A stretch of 64,000 bases of DNA from Prado023 sp963714995 (GTDB lineage Bacteria > Actinomycetota > Actinomycetes > S36-B12 > CAIYMF01). This document shows positions 47,400 through 55,145 of the stretch, piece by piece (position 1 is the stretch's first letter; each line of letters begins with the position of its first letter). The position numbers and the translations under genes were made by a program. The stretch is taken from the NCBI GenBank assembly GCA_963714995.1, contig CAVQQP010000005.1, positions 1 to 64,000 of the forward strand, written 5' to 3'. The notes below the pieces were generated by a model. The model made no database searches. It saw nothing but the letters and a program-made list of their open reading frames with translations, and had not been told where the DNA came from.

Positions 47400-49646
47400 A
47401 TGCCCTCACCTGCTCGTCCCCGTCGCCGACCGGGCGCCTGGTCTGTGACGCGCCTGGTCGCCCTCGTGGCCGTCGCCGCACTGGCGGGGATCGTGGTGGC
47501 CGGCATGACCCTTCCTGTCATCGGCCCTGTGGGCATCCTCGCCCGCGACTCGATCTCCTCGTTCGAGGATCTCCCCCGGGACTTCCGCGAGCCAGCCCTG
47601 CCCGTGCGCACCCGCGTGTACGCCGCGGATGGCACCAAGATCGCCACGGTCTTCGAGGAGAACCGCAAGGAGGTCAGCCTCGAGAAGGTCGCCCCGATCA
47701 TGCAGCAGGCCGTGGTCGCGATCGAGGACTCTCGATTCTACGAGCACAACGGCTTCGACCCCCGGGGATTCCTGCGCGCGGCCGTGACGAACGTGACCGC
47801 CGGCGGTGTCGCCCAGGGTGGCTCCACGCTGACGATGCAGTACGTCAAGAACGTCCTGGTCACGGCCGCCGAGGACGAGGAGGAGCAGGCGGCCGCCAAA
47901 GAGGACACCATCACCCGCAAGCTGCGCGAGATCCGCTATGCGATGGCGCTGGAGAAGCGCCTGACCAAGGAGGAGATCCTCCAGAACTACCTCAACATCA
48001 GCTACTACGGGGCCAAGGCCTACGGGGTTGAGGCAGCCTCGCAGCGCTACTTCTCCAAGAGCGCCAAGGACCTGGAGCTGGTCGAGGCCGCGACCCTGGC
48101 CGGGATCGTGCAGCAGCCGTCCCGCTTCGACCCGACCCGCAACCCCCGGCAGTCGCAGGAGCGCCGCGACGTCGTGCTCAACCGGATGGCCGAGCTCGGC
48201 TACATCACGGTCGAGGAGGCCCGTGCGGCCAAGGCCACCGACGTCGAGGACTACCTGGACCCCAAGATCCAGTACAACGGCTGCACCACCTCGTTCGCCC
48301 CGTACTTCTGCGACTACGCGATCCGCCAGGTCACCCAGATGCAGGCCTTCGGGGCGACCCCGGAGGAGCGCCAGGCGGCGTGGAACGCCGGGGGCTACAA
48401 GGTCTACACGACCCTGGACATGAAGGCGCAGAAGGCAGCCACGAAGGCCGTCAGGGAGGCCATCCCGCCCAAGGACCCGAGTCGCAAGGCTGCGGCCATC
48501 GCCATGATCACCCCGGGCACCGGGGACGTCCGCGCCATGGCCCAGAACCGCGATTGGGGCACGAACAAGTCCAACGACAAGTGGTGGGAGACGACCTACA
48601 ACTACGCCGTCGACCTCGCCGACGGCGGCACGCAGGGCATGCAGGCCGGCTCGACGTTCAAGCTCTTCACGATCGTCGCCGCCCTGGAGAAGGGCGTCAG
48701 CCCGTACACCGTGATCAACTCCCCGCCGCAGAAGGTGTTCACCGGTTTCGTGGGCTGCAGCGGTGACCTGCTGACCGGTCCGGACAGCGGCGGGGATGCC
48801 CCGTGGACGGTGAACAACTCGACCTCGTCGGGCAACTTCGACATGTTCCGGGGCGCGGCCTACTCGGTCAACACCTACTTCGTCGAGCTGGAGAGGCAGG
48901 CCGGGGTGTGCGAGACGGTCGAGGCCGCCCGCAAGCTGGGCGTGCGCCCCGCGAACGGCTCCGACCTCACGAACGCCGAGGTGGCGTCGTTCACCCTGGG
49001 GTCCACGGGGGTCTCCCCCCTGACCCTGGCCAACGCCTACGCCACGGTGTCCGCCCACGGTGTCTACTGCGAGCCGCGGGTCATCACCCGGATCGTCGAC
49101 CGGGACGGCAAGGAGCTGCCCGTCCCTGCGCCCAAGTGCGAGCAGGCCATCAGTCGGAACGTGGCCGATGCCGCTGCCGCCGTGCTGACCAACGTCGTCG
49201 ACGGCACCATCTCGGGACGGACCGGTGCCCCCATGTCCCTGGGTCGGGACACCACCGGGAAGACCGGCACGATCGACAGCAACGCGGCCGTCTGGTTCGC
49301 CGGGTCCACCCCGGACCTCGGTGCTGCGGTGTGGGTCGGTGACCCCCGTGGCGGGTACAAGTACCCGCTGCAGAACATCACGATCAACGGCCGCTTCTAC
49401 CCCAAGGTGTTCGGCTCCTCGATGCCCGGCCCGATCTGGAAGAGCTCCATGCTCGGAGCACTGGAGGGCAGCGAGCCCGTCCGCATGGAGCTGAAGAACG
49501 AGTGGGGCCTCCTGCCCGCCCTCCAGGGCGGCAGTCCCTACCAGCGCAGGACGTACGCCGCCCCCGAGACGCCGTGGTGGCAGCGCACCTTCCCGGGATT
49601 CGACAGCAGCCGGGGCCAGGATCAGGGCCAGGGCCAGGGTCAGTAG
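47400..49646 (+). CDS. Bifunctional class A penicillin-binding protein (PonA2-like, no PASTA domain)
   Basis: Synthesises and cross-links peptidoglycan. 748 residues: short cytoplasmic basic tail, one membrane helix (LVALVAVAALAGIVVAGMTL), glycosyltransferase domain with QQAVVAIEDSRFYEHNGFD (catalytic Glu109), GGSTLTMQYVKNVL and RKLREIRYAMALEKRLTKEE, then the transpeptidase with SxxK at Ser418 (QAGSTFKLF), SVN (YSVNTYF) and KTGT at Lys621. Mycobacterial PonA2 ends in a PASTA domain; here the protein ends in a Gln/Gly tail (GQDQGQGQGQ) without one. The transglycosylase domain includes a charged insertion (TAAEDEEEQAAAKED). The ATG at 47400 follows TAAAAT eight bases upstream. Confidence 0.9.
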   Translation: MPSPARPRRRPGAWSVTRLVALVAVAALAGIVVAGMTLPVIGPVGILARDSISSFEDLPRDFREPALPVRTRVYAADGTKIATVFEENRKEVSLEKVAPIMQQAVVAIEDSRFYEHNGFDPRGFLRAAVTNVTAGGVAQGGSTLTMQYVKNVLVTAAEDEEEQAAAKEDTITRKLREIRYAMALEKRLTKEEILQNYLNISYYGAKAYGVEAASQRYFSKSAKDLELVEAATLAGIVQQPSRFDPTRNPRQSQERRDVVLNRMAELGYITVEEARAAKATDVEDYLDPKIQYNGCTTSFAPYFCDYAIRQVTQMQAFGATPEERQAAWNAGGYKVYTTLDMKAQKAATKAVREAIPPKDPSRKAAAIAMITPGTGDVRAMAQNRDWGTNKSNDKWWETTYNYAVDLADGGTQGMQAGSTFKLFTIVAALEKGVSPYTVINSPPQKVFTGFVGCSGDLLTGPDSGGDAPWTVNNSTSSGNFDMFRGAAYSVNTYFVELERQAGVCETVEAARKLGVRPANGSDLTNAEVASFTLGSTGVSPLTLANAYATVSAHGVYCEPRVITRIVDRDGKELPVPAPKCEQAISRNVADAAAAVLTNVVDGTISGRTGAPMSLGRDTTGKTGTIDSNAAVWFAGSTPDLGAAVWVGDPRGGYKYPLQNITINGRFYPKVFGSSMPGPIWKSSMLGALEGSEPVRMELKNEWGLLPALQGGSPYQRRTYAAPETPWWQRTFPGFDSSRGQDQGQGQGQ

Positions 49647-49664
49647 GTCGGGTCAGTAGGTCGG
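49639..49664 (+). repeat. Perfect 13-bp tandem duplication over the PBP stop codon
   Basis: GTCAGTAGGTCGG occurs twice head to tail, the first copy containing the TAG stop of the PBP gene. It follows a run of codons GGCCAG/GGTCAG. Confidence 0.7.
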
Positions 49665-49686
49665 CGTCACCCTCGGTCAGGCGGGA

Positions 49687-50148
49687 TCACCCCAGGGCCG
49701 CGCGAACCATGGCCGCCAGCTGGCCGCCATCGAAGCGGCCCGCGGTCTGCGGGGTCAGCTCCTTCATGACCCGACCCATGGCCTGCATGCCCGTCACACC
49801 GTCGTCAGCCACTCGGGCGACGGCGGTGGCGACCATCGCACCCACCTCCTCGGCCGTCAGCGGCTCCGGCAGGTAGCGGGTCAGCACGCCCAGCTCGGCG
49901 ATCTCCCGCTCCGCCAGCTCCGGCCGCTCGGCCTGTGTGAAGGCGGCTGCCGCCTCGCGACGCTTCTTCGCCTCCCTGGTCAGGACACCCATGACCTCCG
50001 CGTCGCTGAGAACCCGGGCGGACGTGCCGGAGACCTCCTCGGTGGTCACTGCCGTCAGCGCCATCCGCAGGGTGGCCGACGTGAGCTCATCCCGGCCGCG
50101 GATGGCGGTGGTCAGGTCGGACTGGAGGGTCTCCTTCAGGGTGCTCAT
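49687..50148 (-). CDS. GatB/YqeY domain-containing protein
   Basis: 153 residues, YqeY family. Seen: LQSDLTTAIRGRDELTSATL, REAKKRREAAAAFTQAERPE (KKRxxxxxxf..a.R.el), IAELGVLTRYLPEPLTAEEV and the terminal GRFDGGQLAAMVRAALG (G..dg..ls..vk..l). The fold is like the tail domain of GatB, the amidotransferase that corrects mischarged tRNA; the cellular role of free YqeY is unknown. It is leftward, between the PBP and the divergent metallophosphoesterase. CACAAT lies six bases before the ATG. Confidence 0.85.
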   Translation of the reverse strand: MSTLKETLQSDLTTAIRGRDELTSATLRMALTAVTTEEVSGTSARVLSDAEVMGVLTREAKKRREAAAAFTQAERPELAEREIAELGVLTRYLPEPLTAEEVGAMVATAVARVADDGVTGMQAMGRVMKELTPQTAGRFDGGQLAAMVRAALG

Positions 50149-50224
50149 GGCTCCATTGTGGTCGGTGGTGACCCAGTTCGCGTGCGAGCCCGCCAGCGAG
50201 GCGTCGATCCTCGACCTGCCCTGT

Positions 50225-50230
50225 CAGACT
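50225..50230 (+). promoter_or_regulatory. -10 element of the metallophosphoesterase gene, leaderless-type
   Basis: CAGACT ends six bases before the ATG at 50237; the same CAGACTg...CCCATG layout recurs at 60799 before the SDR gene. Confidence 0.35.
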
Positions 50231-50236
50231 GGTCCC

Positions 50237-51148
50237 ATGCCGTCAGCCACGCGAACCGCACTGGGCGCGGCGGGCTCCCTCCTCGCGGTCGGGGCGGCAA
50301 CGACCGCCTACAGCCTCTGGGAGGCCCGCCAGTACACCCTGCGGCGGGTCGTGGTGCGGTTGCGTCGGCCCTCGGACCGGTCCGGGGGCAGCCTGCCGCC
50401 GCTGCGGATCCTGCACCTGTCCGACCTGCACCTGTCCCCCCGGGACACCGACCGCATGGCCTGGGTCCGTTCCCTCGGCGCGCTCGACGTCGACCTGACG
50501 GTGGTGACGGGTGACTTCAACGGAGATGCCCGCGGCCCCGAGCTCGCCCTGACGGCCCTGGACCCGCTGTTCGATCGCCCCGGCCTGTTCGTCCGCGGGT
50601 CGAACGACTACTTCGCCCCCGCGCGTGCCAACCCCGCCAAGTACCTGTCCGGGCCCAGCGAGCTGCGCACACATCGTCCGCGGATCGACCTCGCGCCGCT
50701 CAACGAGGGCCTGGCCGCCGCCGGATGGCACGACCTGGACAACGAGACCGCCGAGGTGACGGTTCGCGGGTGGCGGATCGATGCGCGAGGGGTGGACGAT
50801 CCGCACATCGGCCGCGACCGGTACGCCGATGTCGCTGGCCCGTTCGACCCTGTGGCCGACCTGCGGCTCGGGGTCGCGCATGCGCCCTACCGCCGGGTGC
50901 TGGACGCGATGGCGGCCGACGGCTCCGACCTGATCCTGGCCGGGCACACCCACGGGGGCCAGGTGTGCCTTCCGTGGGTGGGGGCGCTGGTCACCAACTG
51001 CGATCTGCCCCGCAGCCAGGCCAAGGGCCTGTCGGGATGGCGCGAGGCAGCCCTGCACGTGTCCGCCGGCCTGGGCACAAGCCCGTACACGCCGATCCGG
51101 CTCGCGTGCCGGCCGGAGGCGACGGTGCTGACCGTGGTGGCGGCGTAG
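50237..51148 (+). CDS. Metallophosphoesterase, membrane-anchored
   Basis: 303 residues. An N-terminal hydrophobic segment (GAAGSLLAVGAATTAYSLWE) would anchor the enzyme. Phosphoesterase motifs follow: ILHLSDLHLSPRD (DLH), LTVVTGDFNGD (GDF), VRGSNDYFAPARAN (the GNH(E/D) motif, here GSND), LGVAHAPYRRVLDA and LILAGHTHGGQVCLP (GHTHGGQ). The usual Asn-His of GNHD appears as Ser-Asn, as in the actinobacterial YkuE/Rv3683-like group. The position just after the class A PBP gene is conserved in actinobacteria. The substrate is not known. Confidence 0.85.
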   Translation: MPSATRTALGAAGSLLAVGAATTAYSLWEARQYTLRRVVVRLRRPSDRSGGSLPPLRILHLSDLHLSPRDTDRMAWVRSLGALDVDLTVVTGDFNGDARGPELALTALDPLFDRPGLFVRGSNDYFAPARANPAKYLSGPSELRTHRPRIDLAPLNEGLAAAGWHDLDNETAEVTVRGWRIDARGVDDPHIGRDRYADVAGPFDPVADLRLGVAHAPYRRVLDAMAADGSDLILAGHTHGGQVCLPWVGALVTNCDLPRSQAKGLSGWREAALHVSAGLGTSPYTPIRLACRPEATVLTVVAA

Positions 51149-51287
51149 GGGACGGTGGCGCCCCGGGGCGGGATGGCGGGGATTGATTGCCTGTTCGTGG
51201 CATCGGCCCCCGGCAAGCGCCCGGATCGGGATGGCGGGAGCCGTCGGCCGCTGCGCGGCCTCCTCCCGAACCCCGCCAGTTCCGTCA

Positions 51288-51328
51288 CATGGAAGGGCCC
51301 CGGGGACAAGCCCCGGGGCCCTTCCATG
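51288..51328 (-). terminator. Perfect 18-bp inverted repeat downstream of tRNA-Pro
   Basis: CATGGAAGGGCCCCGGGG, five-base loop ACAAG, and its exact complement, ending three bases from the tRNA 3' end on the minus strand. No T-run follows. Reads as a strong terminator or processing hairpin for the tRNA transcript. Confidence 0.65.
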
Positions 51329-51330
51329 AG

Positions 51331-51404
<74 letters not shown>

Positions 51405-51475
51405 ATTGCGGGTCCGATTCTAGCCGCACGCCGACCCCCAGCCCAAAACGCGAGTGCCGGCCGGCGTTGGCGGGG

Positions 51476-52513
51476 TCAGCCGCGCTCTGCCAGGAGGGCC
51501 GCGATCTGCACTGCGTTCAGGGCCGCGCCCTTGCGCAGGTTGTCACTGGACAGGAACAGGGCCAGCCCCCGCCCGTCCGGGACACCGGGATCCTGGCGCA
51601 GGCGTCCCACGTAGGACGGATCCGCACCGGCAGCCTGCAGGGGGGTGGGGACGTCGGACCATGCAACCCCCGGGGCGCCCTCGAGCAGCTCCCGGGCACG
51701 CTCCACCGACAGCGGCCTGTCGAACTCCGCGTTGATGCTCAGGCTGTGGCCGGTGAACACCGGGACTCGCACACACGTGCCCGAGACGCCGAGATCAGGG
51801 ATGCCCAGGATCTTGCGGGACTCGTTGCGCAGCTTCTGCTCCTCGTCGGTCTCCCCCGACCCGTCGTCGACGATGCTGCCCGCCAGCGGGACCACGTCGA
51901 ACGCGATGGGAGCGACGTACTTCGTGGGCGCCGGCAGGGTCACAGCCGACCCGTCATGGGTCAGCGCGGTCATGTCCTGGCCCACGGCGGCCCGGACCTG
52001 TCCGGCGAGCTCCTCGACCCCGGCCAGCCCGCTTCCTGAGACCGCCTGGTAGGTGCTCACCACCAGCCGTCGGAGACCGGCCTCCGCATGCAGCGGGGCC
52101 AGGACGGGCATGGCCGCCATGGTGGTGCAGTTGGGGTTGGCCACGATCCCCTTGGGGATGCGGTCCAGGGCCTGCGGATTGACCTCGGACACGACCAGGG
52201 GGACATCGGGGTCCATCCGCCAGGCTGACGAGTTGTCGATGACGATCGCGCCCGCAGCGGCGAACACGGGCGCCAGCGCCCTCGAGGTCGCGCCCCCGGC
52301 GGAGAACAGCGCGATGTCGATGCCCGAGGGGTCAGCGGTGGCCGCATCCTCCACCACGACCTCGGTCCCGCGCCACGGCAGCGTGGTGCCGGCCGAGCGC
52401 GCACTGGCGAAGTAGCGCACCGCACGCACATCGATCCCGGACTCGTCGAGCAGGCGGCGCATCACCGCGCCGACCTGGCCGGTGGCACCCACGACCGCAA
52501 CAGTGACGCTCAT
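51476..52513 (-). CDS. asd: Aspartate-semialdehyde dehydrogenase
   Basis: Reduces aspartyl phosphate to aspartate semialdehyde with NADPH in lysine, threonine and methionine synthesis, and for diaminopimelate of the wall. 345 residues. Seen: VAVVGATGQVGAVMRRLLDE (NADP loop), LFSAGGATSRALAP, GIVANPNCTTMAAMPVLAPL with catalytic Cys129, STYQAVSGSGLAGVEELAGQ and VPVFTGHSLSINAEFDRPLS with the active-site His. The ATG overlaps the ask stop by four bases, forming the classical ask-asd operon. Confidence 0.95.
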   Translation of the reverse strand: MSVTVAVVGATGQVGAVMRRLLDESGIDVRAVRYFASARSAGTTLPWRGTEVVVEDAATADPSGIDIALFSAGGATSRALAPVFAAAGAIVIDNSSAWRMDPDVPLVVSEVNPQALDRIPKGIVANPNCTTMAAMPVLAPLHAEAGLRRLVVSTYQAVSGSGLAGVEELAGQVRAAVGQDMTALTHDGSAVTLPAPTKYVAPIAFDVVPLAGSIVDDGSGETDEEQKLRNESRKILGIPDLGVSGTCVRVPVFTGHSLSINAEFDRPLSVERARELLEGAPGVAWSDVPTPLQAAGADPSYVGRLRQDPGVPDGRGLALFLSSDNLRKGAALNAVQIAALLAERG

Positions 52514-53805
52514 CGACCCGTCCCTCCGTACACGACGGCCTCACCGTCGGCGTCCAGCCCGAAGGCGGTGTGCAGTGCCCTCACGGCCTTGGTGGCAGCC
52601 TCCTGGCTGGTCACGACCGAGATCCGGATCTCGGACGTGGTGATCATGGTGATGTTGATCCCGGCATCGGCCATCGCCTTGAAGAAGGTCGCCGACACCC
52701 CCGGGTGGGACCGCATCCCGGCCCCGATCAGGGAGACCTTCGCGATCCCCTCGTCGGAGGCGAGATCCTCGAACCCGATCTCGTCCTGCGCGCGTCGCAG
52801 GGCGTCGAGCGCATCCAGGCGCGAGGCCACCGGGCAGGTGAACGTCACGTCGGTGCGCCCGGACTCCCCCAGCGACACGTTCTGGACGATCATGTCGACG
52901 TTCACGCCGGCATCGGCAACGGCCCGGAAGATCTGCGCGGCCTCTCCGGGACGGTCGGGGACGCCGACCACGGTGATCTTGCAGTCGTTGAGGTCGTGGG
53001 CGACCCCCGCGATGATCGGTTGCTCCACAGTCGCCCCTTCGGCGGGATGAGCCGCTGCAGGCAGCGGGTCGGTCGAGTTGAGGACCCAGGTGCCCTGCTT
53101 CTCCGAGAAGGAGGAGCGGACATGGATCGGCATGCTGGCCCTGCGGGCGTACTCCACGCACCGCAGGTGCAGGACCTTGGCGCCGGCAGCCGCCAGCTCG
53201 AGCATCTCCTCGTAGCTGATCCGAGGCACCTTCCGCGCGGTCGGGACCACGCGCGGGTCGGCGGAGAACACCCCGTCGACGTCCGTGTAGATCTCGCACA
53301 CGTCGGCGTCCAGGGCGGCAGCCAGGGCGACGGCCGTGGTGTCCGAGCCGCCACGCCCGAGGGTCGTGATGTCCTTGCTGTCGTAGGACACCCCCTGGAA
53401 CCCGGCGACGATCGGGATGGCCCCGTCCGTGATCGCGTGCCGGATCCGCCCCGGGGTCACGTCGATGATCCGGGCCGCGCCGTGCGCGGAGTCGGTGATC
53501 AGCCCAGCCTGCGATCCCGTGTAGGACCGGCCCTCCTCGCCCAGGTCATGGATCGCCATCGCCAGGACGGCCATGGAGATGCGCTCCCCGGCGGTCAGCA
53601 GCATGTCGAGCTCGCGGCCCGGCGGGTTGGGGCTGACCTCGTTGGCCAGGTCCAGCAGCTCGTCGGTGGAGTCCCCCATCGCCGAGACGACCACGACCAC
53701 GTCGTTCCCGGCCCGCTTCGTGTCCACGATCCGCCGGGCCACGCGGCGCACGCTGAGGGCGTCGGCGACGGAGGATCCCCCGTACTTCTGCACGATCAGA
53801 GCCAT
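52510..53805 (-). CDS. lysC: Aspartate kinase
   Basis: Phosphorylates aspartate, the first step of the aspartate family. 431 residues: N-terminal kinase domain with IVQKYGGSSVADALSVRRVA, VVVVSAMGDSTDELLDLANE, and FQGVSYDSKDITTLGRGGSD, then two C-terminal ACT domains (KITVVGVPDRPGEAAQIFRA and KVSLIGAGMRSHPGVSATFF). Length and ACT arrangement match feedback-inhibited actinobacterial LysC. An internal start for a separate beta chain, as in Corynebacterium, is possible but not shown. TAGAAT near 53853 on the minus strand could serve as -10. Confidence 0.95.
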   Translation of the reverse strand: MALIVQKYGGSSVADALSVRRVARRIVDTKRAGNDVVVVVSAMGDSTDELLDLANEVSPNPPGRELDMLLTAGERISMAVLAMAIHDLGEEGRSYTGSQAGLITDSAHGAARIIDVTPGRIRHAITDGAIPIVAGFQGVSYDSKDITTLGRGGSDTTAVALAAALDADVCEIYTDVDGVFSADPRVVPTARKVPRISYEEMLELAAAGAKVLHLRCVEYARRASMPIHVRSSFSEKQGTWVLNSTDPLPAAAHPAEGATVEQPIIAGVAHDLNDCKITVVGVPDRPGEAAQIFRAVADAGVNVDMIVQNVSLGESGRTDVTFTCPVASRLDALDALRRAQDEIGFEDLASDEGIAKVSLIGAGMRSHPGVSATFFKAMADAGINITMITTSEIRISVVTSQEAATKAVRALHTAFGLDADGEAVVYGGTGR

Positions 53806-53931
53806 GCGCGACTGCTCCCGGTAGTGGACTGCGGCGTTCCGGGCCCCAATTCTAGGGGGTCGTCGGCCGGTGCTGGCCTGACCGTGTCCCCGCGGGACCC
53901 CGCCGGCGGGCAGGACAGCCCGGCGCCCGCC

Positions 53932-54534
53932 CTACCGGTCGGACTCGACGGCCACCTCGAGCGGGGCCCCCGCGCGGACATGGGAGACCAGCGACCGCAG
54001 CGCCCGCAGCGCCATCGCCCCCGAGTCACCCCAGGAGCTCAGGTAGGTCGCCTGCCACCACCAGAGCGCCTCCAGGGTGCGCCCCGCAGTGTGGTGGGCC
54101 AGCCCGTGCAGGAGGTCGGCGACGATGGCGGTGAGGTCGTCGGAGAGCCGTCCGGCGACCAGCTCGGGGCTGGCATAGGGATCGAACACCTCGACGTAGG
54201 AGTCGACCGGTGCGAGTCGCTCAGCCAGGGCTGCCCGGAGCCGATCGACATCGGGCTCGACCCCGGCGTCCGGCTCGAAGCGGCCCTCGGGGACGACGTC
54301 ATCGATCGCACCGAGCCGGGCGCCCATGGCCAGGATGTCGGAGACCTCGAGCAGCAGGATCGCGATCGCGTGGTCCTCACCGATCCCGGCAGCCACAGCC
54401 TCCGTGGCCTGCACGAACCGGGCAGAGGCCTCGGCGAGGCCATCGGCCAGGGTGCGGAGGTCGTCCTCGACCGTGGTGGCCGGCGTGGTGAGCACTGCCA
54501 TGGCTCCTTCCATGGGTGCCTCGTCGACACTCAT
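53932..54534 (-). CDS. DUF5063 domain-containing protein
   Basis: 200 residues, helical. Recognised mainly by position after recR and by VSDILAMGARLGAIDDVVPE, then PVDSYVEVFDPYASPELVAG and LADLLHGLAHHTAGRTLEAL-type helices ending in EALWWWQATYLSSWGDSGAM. No catalytic motif is visible and no function is known. Coupled to recR by a 4-base overlap (ATGA). An acidic, Ala-rich N-terminus precedes the conserved part. The internal ATG at MAVLTTPATTVEDD could be the true start. Confidence 0.7.
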   Translation of the reverse strand: MSVDEAPMEGAMAVLTTPATTVEDDLRTLADGLAEASARFVQATEAVAAGIGEDHAIAILLLEVSDILAMGARLGAIDDVVPEGRFEPDAGVEPDVDRLRAALAERLAPVDSYVEVFDPYASPELVAGRLSDDLTAIVADLLHGLAHHTAGRTLEALWWWQATYLSSWGDSGAMALRALRSLVSHVRAGAPLEVAVESDR

Positions 54535-55136
54535 CCCTGCCCTCCGATCCGTCGTCGACCCTCGAACGCCCGGCCGAGCGTGACCTCGTCGGCGAACTCG
54601 AGGTCTCCCCCAACAGGGAGTCCACTGGCCAACCGTGACACGGCCAGCCCGAGCGTGCTCATCAGGCGCGCCAGGTAGGTGGCCGTCGCCTCGCCCTCCA
54701 GGTTGGGATCGGTGGCCAGGATCACCTCGACGACACTGCCGTCAGCGAGCCGCGCCATGAGCTCGCGGATGCGCAGGTCGTCGGGACCGACGCCCTCCAT
54801 CGGGCTGATCGCCCCGCCGAGGACGTGGTAGCGGCCGCGGAACTCCCGGGTGCGCTCGATCGCGACGACGTCCTTGCTCTCCTCGACGACGCACAGCAGC
54901 GACGGGTCGCGGCGCGGGTCCCGGCAGATGGCACACGTCCGCTCCTGGGAGACGTTGCCGCAGATCTCGCAGAACTGGACCTTCTCGCGCAGCGTGAGCA
55001 GGGCCTCGGCGAGGTCCGCGACCTCCTGCGGGTCGGCCTTCAGCAGGTGGAAGGCGATGCGCTGGGCACCCTTGGGCCCGATCCCGGGCAGGCGGCTGAG
55101 TCCGTCGATGACGTCCTGGATGATCCCCTCGTACAT
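54531..55136 (-). CDS. recR: Recombination mediator RecR
   Basis: Acts with RecO and RecF to load RecA on gapped DNA. 201 residues: HhH region GLSRLPGIGPKGAQRIAFHL, zinc finger Cys56, 59, 68 and 71 (CEICGNVSQERTCAIC), and TOPRIM domain with LLCVVEESKDVVAIER and EVILATDPNLEGEATATYLA, ending VSRLASGLPVGGDLEFADEV. The ATG lies nine bases after the dnaX stop. The ybaB gene that usually lies between the two is absent. Confidence 0.95.
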   Translation of the reverse strand: MYEGIIQDVIDGLSRLPGIGPKGAQRIAFHLLKADPQEVADLAEALLTLREKVQFCEICGNVSQERTCAICRDPRRDPSLLCVVEESKDVVAIERTREFRGRYHVLGGAISPMEGVGPDDLRIRELMARLADGSVVEVILATDPNLEGEATATYLARLMSTLGLAVSRLASGLPVGGDLEFADEVTLGRAFEGRRRIGGQG

Positions 55137-55145
55137 GCCCAGGCC

